Positions 24,439-30,431 of a stretch of 30,431 nt of DNA are shown here, piece after piece. Within the stretch, counting starts at the first letter, position 1. Every line of letters begins with the position of its first letter. The position numbers and the translations under genes were made by a program. Origin of the DNA: UBA940 sp031548515 (GTDB lineage Bacteria; Bacteroidota; Bacteroidia; Bacteroidales; Rikenellaceae); assembly GCA_031548515.1 (NCBI GenBank), contig JAVBRB010000026.1, forward strand, positions 1 to 30,431, written 5' to 3'. A model generated the notes under the pieces. That model did not search any database. It had not been told where the DNA came from and saw only the letters and a program-made list of their open reading frames with translations.

Positions 24439-24540
24439 AATCCTTCATTTAAGTTAGACAACGCTGTGGAAGCAGACGGATTTTGTCGGCGGAAAGGCGC
24501 TTCATGTATCTCCGCTGCATTGTCGGGTTAAATTCCGTTG

Positions 24541-24548
24541 CAAAATTA
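24541..24548 (-). promoter_or_regulatory. -7 element of the porin-imelysin-cytochrome cluster
   Basis: On the minus strand TAATTTTG matches TAnnTTTG exactly. The -33 region is not a clear match, which suggests an activated promoter. The predicted 5' leader before the ATG at 24438 is about 95 nt. Confidence 0.45.
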
Positions 24549-24715
24549 TTGACCCGCCTGCGGAAATGGAATACCTAGAAATTGTGATTATGACGGAATG
24601 TTTAATACGGATTCTTTCGTAGAAGCGGGAATACGGAAACCGTAGATGTCCGACCTGTGGTGCCTGAAACAAATCCGGCGGCGTGTTGCCGCCCGGCGAT
24701 TGCAGGATGACTGTC

Positions 24716-24875
24716 AATTGTTTTGCTTTGCAAAATAATCATCGACCGAGCGCCGATCGTCGGCCGGAGTAGGCATCTTGCGAGGGAGATAACTGAAAGG
24801 GTAGATTCCCCGACGCTTGCGGCGATATTATAAATTTCTGTTTGGATACCCCGATGCTTATGGCGGGGTAGTTCA
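24716..24875 (-). repeat. interspersed hairpin repeat, copy B
   Basis: Read on the minus strand, this about 160-bp copy aligns throughout with copy C. It starts TGAACTACCCCG, continues AATTTATAATATCGCC, GCGTCGGGGAAT and TTATCTCCCTCGCAAGATGCC, and ends GCAAAACAATT. Hairpin 1 is ACCCCG/CGGGGT, the palindrome is at 24752-24764, and terminal hairpin 4 has one mismatch. Unlike A and C it lies in a divergent promoter region. Confidence 0.9.
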
Positions 24876-24934
24876 TTCAGCTATGGCTCTGCGAAACATA
24901 CATTGGAAAAATATGGTAAATCGACAGGAATGTG

Positions 24935-24942
24935 TATTTTTG
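24935..24942 (+). promoter_or_regulatory. -7 element upstream of dsbD
   Basis: TATTTTTG matches TAnnTTTG exactly, 77 bp before the dsbD ATG. No convincing -33 element is seen at the expected distance. Confidence 0.45.
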
Positions 24943-25019
24943 CCGTCCAGAGGATATGGTATTTGTCCGGACTGAAACAGCCGCAATGAATTGCGGGATT
25001 CTAACATGATTCTGAAACA

Positions 25020-27065
25020 ATGAATACTCTGCGGAAAACAATCCTGATCGCATGTTTTGTTTTGATTGCAAGCTTGTTACGTGCCGCCGATCCCGTAACA
25101 TGGCGCTTTGCGCTCCAGGATAAAGGCAATGGGACGGTGGAACTCTCGGCGATGGCCGCCATACAGGACGGCTGGCACATCTACGGGACCGAGCTTCCGG
25201 ATGGAGGCCCCAACGCAACCGAAATGACGGTCGGAGAGATCAGGGGCGCTGTCAAAACGGGCGGCCTGAAAGCCCGGGGAGCAACGCTCCATAAGGCTTT
25301 CGATCCTGCATTCCAAATGGAACTGGGTTACTATGAGGGCACGGTTTCTTTCGTGCAGCTATTCCTCGTTACGGACAAGTCGGCCTTCCTTGTTTCCGGA
25401 GAAGTACGCGCCCAGGCCTGCGACGAAAGCAGTTGTACGCCTCCGCTGCCTGTCGAGTTTAAATTCACCCGGGCCGACCTTCCTGCCGGATTCAAGGCGG
25501 CCGCAGACAACAGCACCGGCAGTGCTCCCGCCACCGCTTCCGTAGCCGGAACTGCACCAGAAACGGATGGTACGGATGCCGCGCTTGCGGAACCGGCTTC
25601 CGTCAATGCAGCCCCGGATGCGGGGCAGGATCTTTGGGTTCCGGTGATCGATGAACTCCGGGATCTCGGGGCGGCCGGCAGCACGGCCGACATGACCTTG
25701 TTATGGATATTCCTTTTCGGGTTTGCCGGGGGATTCCTGGCCCTGCTCACGCCGTGCGTGTGGCCGATGATCCCCATGACCGTGAGTTTCTTCATCAAAC
25801 GAGCCTCAAACCGTAAAAGGGCCGTCCGCGACGCCCTCGTCTACGGAGCTGCTATAATCGTGATATACGTAGGACTGGGACTTATCGTGACCGGCATTTT
25901 CGGGGCAAGCGCCCTGAACGAGATGTCCACCAGCGCAATATTCAACCTCATATTCTTCGCTTTGCTGGTACTGTTCGCCGCGTCGTTCTTCGGGGCTTTC
26001 GAACTGACGCTGCCTGCGAAGTGGACTAACAAAATGGACAGTAAGGCCGGGACTACATCTGGCCTGCTGAGCATATTCTTCATGGCGTTCACCCTCGTGC
26101 TCGTTTCATTTTCCTGTACCGGCCCGGTTATCGGATGGTTGTTGGTAGAGGCGGCGAGTTCGGGAGCGGTCATCGCTCCGGCTATCGGCATGTTGGGCTT
26201 CGCAATCGCGCTGGCCATTCCTTTCGGCCTGTTCGCCATGTTTCCCTCGTGGCTCAACAGCATGCCCAAATCGGGCGGATGGCTCAACTCGGTGAAGGTG
26301 GTGCTGGGCTTCCTGGAACTGGCCCTGGCGCTCAAGTTCCTTTCGGTGGCCGACCTGGCCTACGGTTGGGGTATACTCGACCGCGAGGTGTTCCTCGTAC
26401 TGTGGATCGTGATCTTCGCCATGCTTGGCTTTTACCTGCTGGGAAAGATCAAGCTGCCGCACGACAGTGACTTGAAACATGTTTCGGTCGTAAGGCTGAT
26501 GCTCGCTATAGTTTCATTCGCGTTCAGCGTTTACATGGTTCCCGGATTGTGGGGCGCGCCGCTGAAAGCGATAAGTGCATTCTCGCCGCCGCTCTATACC
26601 CAGGACTTCAGCCTCTACAAGGGCGAGGTACACGCCGCTTTCGACGACTATGACTCGGGGATGGAATATGCGCGCCGCACCGGCAAACCCGTGGCCATCG
26701 ACTTTTCGGGCTACGGCTGCGTGAACTGCCGAAAGATGGAGGCTTCGGTGTGGACCGATCCGCGTGTGAAGCAGATACTCGAAAAGGATTACGTGCTGAT
26801 AACCTTGATGGTCGACGACAAGACGCGCCTGCCCGCACCTGTAGAGGTCGAGGAGGGGGGGCGTACCGTACGCCTGAAGACCGTCGGCGACAAGTGGAGC
26901 TACCTGCAGAGGCATAAATTCGGGGTCAATTCGCAACCTTACTATGTGCTGCTCGACGGGAACGGCATGCCTGTCGCGCCGTCTTATGCATTCGATCCGG
27001 ACGTGGGCAAATACCTGCGTTTCCTGCAGCAGGGCCTGGACGGCTATCGCAACAAGCGGCAGTAG
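25020..27065 (+). CDS. dsbD: thiol:disulfide interchange protein DsbD
   Basis: This 681-aa reductant conduit carries electrons from cytoplasmic thioredoxin across the inner membrane to periplasmic thiols. All three cysteine pairs are present. The N-terminal periplasmic domain has Cys134/Cys139 (CDESSC). The eight-helix membrane domain (about 225-510) has Cys246 in LTPCVWPMIP and Cys366 in SFSCTGP. The C-terminal thioredoxin domain has CVNC at 567-570. An Ala/Thr-rich linker at about 160-205 joins the first two parts. The signal peptide ends near residue 22. Reduced thiols are needed for haem ligation in cytochrome c maturation, so its closeness to the ccsBA cluster fits, though the two are divergent and separated by 580 bp. 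Confidence 0.95.
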   Translation: MNTLRKTILIACFVLIASLLRAADPVTWRFALQDKGNGTVELSAMAAIQDGWHIYGTELPDGGPNATEMTVGEIRGAVKTGGLKARGATLHKAFDPAFQMELGYYEGTVSFVQLFLVTDKSAFLVSGEVRAQACDESSCTPPLPVEFKFTRADLPAGFKAAADNSTGSAPATASVAGTAPETDGTDAALAEPASVNAAPDAGQDLWVPVIDELRDLGAAGSTADMTLLWIFLFGFAGGFLALLTPCVWPMIPMTVSFFIKRASNRKRAVRDALVYGAAIIVIYVGLGLIVTGIFGASALNEMSTSAIFNLIFFALLVLFAASFFGAFELTLPAKWTNKMDSKAGTTSGLLSIFFMAFTLVLVSFSCTGPVIGWLLVEAASSGAVIAPAIGMLGFAIALAIPFGLFAMFPSWLNSMPKSGGWLNSVKVVLGFLELALALKFLSVADLAYGWGILDREVFLVLWIVIFAMLGFYLLGKIKLPHDSDLKHVSVVRLMLAIVSFAFSVYMVPGLWGAPLKAISAFSPPLYTQDFSLYKGEVHAAFDDYDSGMEYARRTGKPVAIDFSGYGCVNCRKMEASVWTDPRVKQILEKDYVLITLMVDDKTRLPAPVEVEEGGRTVRLKTVGDKWSYLQRHKFGVNSQPYYVLLDGNGMPVAPSYAFDPDVGKYLRFLQQGLDGYRNKRQ

Positions 27066-27168
27066 ACGAATCAATTGACACTGTGAGAAGTTTATTATAT
27101 CTGGCTGCACGATAACCGGCTGAAAAACGCAGAAGAAATCGAACCGGCGTTATAAGCTGGATAAGATA

Positions 27169-28797
27169 ATGGACATTCAAAATAAGAAAAAAATGAGACG
27201 TAAGATTACACCTGTTTTGTCCGTCGTGATGATATTGGCCGTCGCTGAGTGTGCGCAGACCGTTACAGCGCAGGAGCGGAACGAGCACGGTTGGTATGAA
27301 TCCACTCCCGATACCGCCTTTGTGTGGCATCCCGAGGCGATTTATGTCGTCTGGCCGGATACGGAACTGGAGTTCCGACTGCCGCACGAACAGGACCGAT
27401 CGGGAGTGGCTAACCTGCTGTTCAGGGATAGGAGATCGGGCGAGATGCGCCTGCTCGATTCCATAAGGGGTGCGTATAACGATACAGCACTGGTTTCACG
27501 GCGGGTAAGGCGTATTCCTGACGCCCGGTATGCCCGTCGTTTCGAACCGGGAGGTTACGACGCCATATTGCTGTACAACAACGGTAAATACATTACATAC
27601 GACAACCTCACCATAGAAAAAGATGTGAAAATGGTCGTCGATATGGCCGCCAGGCCTGTTCATCCGGCCGACCAGGATTCGCAAAAGTGGCTGTCCATGA
27701 GAAAATTCACCGACCCTATCGGCGGGAACAGAACACTCTGCAAAAACTATGCGACGGCATCCGACGACAAGATACTGGGATATGTATTCCAGCCATGGGG
27801 ATTTTACGCAACACAAGTCTTTATCGGCCTTCTCGCCGAAGGAAATTATCCCGGCATAGTGAGCAAAGGCGGACTGTCTTCTACTTCTGACGGATATTTC
27901 GAATTCGACGTAGATGACGCCGATATAGGCTCGGTACTGAAAATCGAGATGGTGGCCGGTTGGGTAACCCGGGGCGTGAATGTCAAGCCGAATATAGGTC
28001 TTTTTGTTGTGATGGAGGAAAAGCCTGTCCCGGAGTGGATGCTTAACATGACTACGGGTCCCCTTGTAAAGGTGCGGGCGTATAAACGAGAGTTCACTGC
28101 CGACACTGCATATGTATGGCATCCGGAAGATATTCATATTGTATGGCCGCACGCGGAAATAGAGTTCAGGTTGCCTTATGAGAAAGAGCGGTCGGGGGTG
28201 GCGAATCTGCTGTTCCGTGACAAAAAATCGGGAGATATCCGCCTGCTCGATACCATCAGGGATAACCGCCGCTGCTACAACCGTTTCGAGTCCGGAAGTT
28301 ACGATGCCATACTGCTGTACAACAATGGCAAATACGCCGCATATGATAATATTGTCTTGGAAGAGGGCGTGAAAATGGTTGTCGACATGGCCGGACAGGC
28401 TGTCCGGCCGGCAGACAAAAATTCACGGAAGTGGCTTCTTATGAGGAAATTCACCGACGTTGTCGGAGAAAGGACTCTCACCAGATGGTACGCGCAGACT
28501 TCTCCGGAAAAAGTTTCGGGTTACATATTCGAGCCTTACAAAGAACAGGTACTTTCCTGGGTTAATGTCCGCCGCACGCCGGCTATGGATAAAAGGACGT
28601 TTAGTTCCGACGACGGATACTTCGAATTCGACACCGATGCCGGCGATGCCGGCTCGATGTTGGAAATTTCCAATGCCGGTTATGAGAATATGGAAATTAA
28701 GATAAAGCCGAACTCCGCTTATTTCATAGTAATGGAGAGGACTCCGGGCGATGTCCCTAAAATGATTGGGACAGGTTCATCCAACGAAAGGGAATAA
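27169..28797 (+). CDS. exported protein with two tandem homologous halves, unknown function
   Basis: This 542-aa product may begin at residue 9 (ATG at 27193), which gives a more usual signal peptide, MRRKITPVLSVVMILAVAEC, with cleavage near TVTA-QE. Two diverged copies of one module are obvious. Residues about 47-285 and 311-524 share DTAxVWHPE, IxxVWPxxExEFRLP, RSGVANLLFRD, YDAILLYNNGKY, VKMVVDMA and SDDGYFEFD. Each module ends in a segment resembling a carboxypeptidase-regulatory-like beta domain (GYIFEP...DGYFEFD...AGYENMEIKIKP). The first copy has about 20 extra residues near 100-121. I recognise no named family for the first part of the module. It lies 103 bp after dsbD; TTG-N18-TATATCTG at 27075-27103 may be its own promoter. 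Confidence 0.8.
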   Translation: MDIQNKKKMRRKITPVLSVVMILAVAECAQTVTAQERNEHGWYESTPDTAFVWHPEAIYVVWPDTELEFRLPHEQDRSGVANLLFRDRRSGEMRLLDSIRGAYNDTALVSRRVRRIPDARYARRFEPGGYDAILLYNNGKYITYDNLTIEKDVKMVVDMAARPVHPADQDSQKWLSMRKFTDPIGGNRTLCKNYATASDDKILGYVFQPWGFYATQVFIGLLAEGNYPGIVSKGGLSSTSDGYFEFDVDDADIGSVLKIEMVAGWVTRGVNVKPNIGLFVVMEEKPVPEWMLNMTTGPLVKVRAYKREFTADTAYVWHPEDIHIVWPHAEIEFRLPYEKERSGVANLLFRDKKSGDIRLLDTIRDNRRCYNRFESGSYDAILLYNNGKYAAYDNIVLEEGVKMVVDMAGQAVRPADKNSRKWLLMRKFTDVVGERTLTRWYAQTSPEKVSGYIFEPYKEQVLSWVNVRRTPAMDKRTFSSDDGYFEFDTDAGDAGSMLEISNAGYENMEIKIKPNSAYFIVMERTPGDVPKMIGTGSSNERE

Positions 28798-28896
28798 TTG
28801 ATATTATTTAATATGAGTTCGGGATAAGCGAAGCGCAATACCAGGATCACAACCTTTTTTGAATGGCATTTTTTAGGAAATACGAGGGGTTTATAA

Positions 28897-28904
28897 TAAA
28901 TTTG
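28897..28904 (+). promoter_or_regulatory. -7 element of the DUF418 gene
   Basis: TAAATTTG matches TAnnTTTG exactly, with a start predicted near 28911 and a leader of about 39 nt. A T-rich stretch at 28869-28875 could serve as a weak -33 element. The rest of the 152-bp gap shows nothing else. Confidence 0.5.
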
Positions 28905-28949
28905 CACCTCGAATAAAAGAACCTGCTCACACTTTAACCCCTAAAAAGC

Positions 28950-30137
28950 ATGCACTCATCTGCTACATGGACCAATAATAATCGCATAGAAATAGCAGAC
29001 GTATTACGCGGTTTTGCCGTAATGGGAATTACCCTCATCCATTTTATCGAACGGTTCAGCCTCTACAGTTTTCCTGAAGAAACCAACGGCTTTCTGATAT
29101 TTACGGACAAGGTGATCTGGGACAGTATATTTTTTACATTCTCCGGTAAGGCCTATTGTATTTTCGCGCTGCTTTTCGGATTCAGTTTTTTTATTCAGGA
29201 TAATTCGCAAAAAGAAAAAGGGAGAGATTTCCGCGGACGTTTTGCCTGGCGCTTGGTATTGCTTTTTTTTATAGCCTGCATCAATTCTACTTTGTTTCCC
29301 GGTGAAATATTGGTGCTCTATGCATTGCTGGGTTATGTGCTGATAGCTGTTTGCCGACTTTCCACCCGCACGGTCGCGATCATCGCTGTTATACTTTTGC
29401 TGCAGCCTTTTGAATGGGGACAAATAGTCTACGCGCTCATCAATCCCGGATACATTATCAATGCCCAGTTCGATGCTCCATACTGGGAGATGGTCAATGT
29501 GGCTCAGAGAGAGGGGTCTTTCATCGAAATGTGCAAAACTGCGATATGGACCGGCAATATTGCCAATATGGGATGGATGATATTGCATGGAAGGGTTACT
29601 CAGACAGCAGGATTGTTTATGGTTGGCATGCTGATAGGGCGCAGCAATTTGTTTCCATATTCGGAGCGGAATATTAAAATCTGGATCAAAGTATTCATCA
29701 TGGCCACCGTATCCTTTTTCCCGCTTTACGGCTTGGCTGCCGTACTTCCCGACTTTATAGGCAGGGAGGCGCTGCTCGTACCTTCGACGCTCATCCTTAA
29801 GTCCCTTTCGAATATTGCATTTACAGGAATACTGTTTGCCGGGGTGATACTTGTTTATTACCTGACAAAATTCGGACGCGTTCTTCATCAACTGGCACCT
29901 TATGGACGCATGAGTCTGACGAACTACCTTTCACAGTCTTTGATCGGAGCTTTCCTGTTTTACAACTGGGGATTGGGGCTTTACCGGCATACGGGCATTA
30001 CGGTATGTTTCTTAATGGGTATAGGAATGTTTCTCGTTCAGTTCTTTTTTTGCCGTTGGTGGCTTCGGTCACATCGCCAGGGTCCGTTGGAATGGCTGTG
30101 GAAGAAGGCAACCTGGATCAAAACAGGCAAAGAATAA
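28950..30137 (+). CDS. DUF418/YeiB-like multipass membrane protein
   Basis: This 395-aa inner-membrane protein has about ten hydrophobic segments. It starts with the DUF418-type RIEIADVLRGFAVMGI motif (12-27), related to membrane acyltransferase-like families. Its end carries the DUF418 (PF04235) signature: GRMSLTNYLSQS from residue 319, then FFCRWWLRSHRQGPLEWLWK near the C-terminus. YeiB-type proteins are suspected of transferring or exporting acyl groups or small molecules, but the function is not established. It is transcribed alone from its own promoter and is followed by interspersed repeat copy C in place of a classical terminator. Confidence 0.9.
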   Translation: MHSSATWTNNNRIEIADVLRGFAVMGITLIHFIERFSLYSFPEETNGFLIFTDKVIWDSIFFTFSGKAYCIFALLFGFSFFIQDNSQKEKGRDFRGRFAWRLVLLFFIACINSTLFPGEILVLYALLGYVLIAVCRLSTRTVAIIAVILLLQPFEWGQIVYALINPGYIINAQFDAPYWEMVNVAQREGSFIEMCKTAIWTGNIANMGWMILHGRVTQTAGLFMVGMLIGRSNLFPYSERNIKIWIKVFIMATVSFFPLYGLAAVLPDFIGREALLVPSTLILKSLSNIAFTGILFAGVILVYYLTKFGRVLHQLAPYGRMSLTNYLSQSLIGAFLFYNWGLGLYRHTGITVCFLMGIGMFLVQFFFCRWWLRSHRQGPLEWLWKKATWIKTGKE

Positions 30138-30180
30138 CCGGTAATGTTATCGGATTAGGGCATTGTGAGTTTTGAGATAA

Positions 30181-30349
30181 TGAACTACCCCGCCTCAAGC
30201 GGCGGGATATCCTAAAACAGGAATTTATAATATCGCCTCAAGCGTCGGGGAATCCACCCTTTTAGTTATCTCCCTCGCAAGATGCCTCCACCGGTCTGCG
30301 GCCGACGGTCGGCGCTCGGCCGATGATTGTTTTGCGAAGCAAAACAATT
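30181..30349 (+). repeat. interspersed hairpin repeat, copy C
   Basis: This 169-bp copy lies downstream of the DUF418 gene. Hairpin 1 is CCCGCC (30189-30194) with GGCGGG (30201-30206), loop TCAAGC. Hairpin 2 is around CGCCTCAAGCG, followed by the CCCTTTTAGTTATCTCCCTC block. The palindrome GCCGACGGTCGGC is at 30301-30313, and hairpin 4 is 30326-30335 with 30339-30348 around GAA. It can be aligned base by base with copy B, at roughly 85 percent identity by eye. The remaining bases to the window end (30350-30431) show no gene. Confidence 0.9.
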
Positions 30350-30431
30350 GAAATAATCTGAAAATCTTTTGGAAATCTATCTTCAGACGAAAAGGATGAA
30401 GAAAAGACATAATACAGACAAATAATAAAGA

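Larger units (their letters stand above)
24439..25019. other. divergent intergenic region between porin and dsbD genes
   Basis: This is 581 bp without a credible gene. It holds the porin-side -7 element (24541-24548), interspersed repeat copy B (24716-24875) and the dsbD-side -7 element (24935-24942). A GC-rich inverted repeat GGCGGC/GCCGCC lies near 24677-24692, without a T run. Short open frames in 24502-24717 are not protein-like. Confidence 0.75.

Noticed and set aside
24502..24717. 71-codon minus-strand frame in the porin-dsbD gap
   Set aside because: It overlaps the predicted porin promoter and has no family similarity or signal.
30225..30410. Minus-strand frame of 61 codons at the window end
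   Set aside because: It is the same repeat-derived pseudo-coding sequence from copy C plus unrelated flank.

Overview
The window reads as chromosomal DNA of a Bacteroidales bacterium of moderate to high GC. Protein similarity patterns (Bacteroidetes-type alpha-2-macroglobulin, CcsBA, a MurTKQ-like operon, a Porin_O_P-like porin) and several promoters of the Bacteroidetes form TTG-N19/20-TAnnTTTG support this. A Rikenellaceae/Alistipes-like genome is my guess, but the sequence alone does not settle the genus. I see no rRNA, tRNA or CRISPR.

Layout. Positions 1-801 hold the 3' part of a Fic-domain gene. It is followed by a probable small RNA with its own promoter and a perfect palindromic terminator (about 835-1020). 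Next come a minus-strand lipoprotein of unknown function (1304-2962) and a regulatory intergenic region with a Pho-box-like direct repeat, a promoter-like element and an intrinsic terminator. An outer-membrane protein gene (3465-4274) follows, then an RHS remnant and an orphan radical-SAM/SPASM maturase (4615-5871). A cell-wall block comes next: a giant thioester alpha-2-macroglobulin lipoprotein (6040-11601), divergent from pbpC (11681-14071), which has a small secreted protein behind it. Converging on this is a translationally coupled MurNAc-salvage operon murT-murK-murQ (17842 to 14716), driven by a near-consensus promoter.

Upstream is a minus-strand cluster of porin, imelysin, di-haem cytochrome c and CcsBA cytochrome c synthetase (24438 to 17958). 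It looks like an envelope metal (probably iron) or redox system together with the haem-attachment machinery its cytochrome needs. On the plus strand follow dsbD (25020-27065), an internally duplicated exported protein of unknown function (27169-28797) and a DUF418/YeiB-like membrane protein (28950-30137).

The features that gene annotation alone would miss are these. (1) A family of about 165-bp interspersed repeats is present three times (14597-14769, 24716-24875, 30181-30349). Its hairpins are preserved by paired base changes, and one copy supplies the last codons and the stop of murQ. (2) A Pho-box-like element with a downstream promoter and terminator predicts a regulated short RNA or attenuated leader. 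(3) A second candidate small RNA lies behind the Fic gene.
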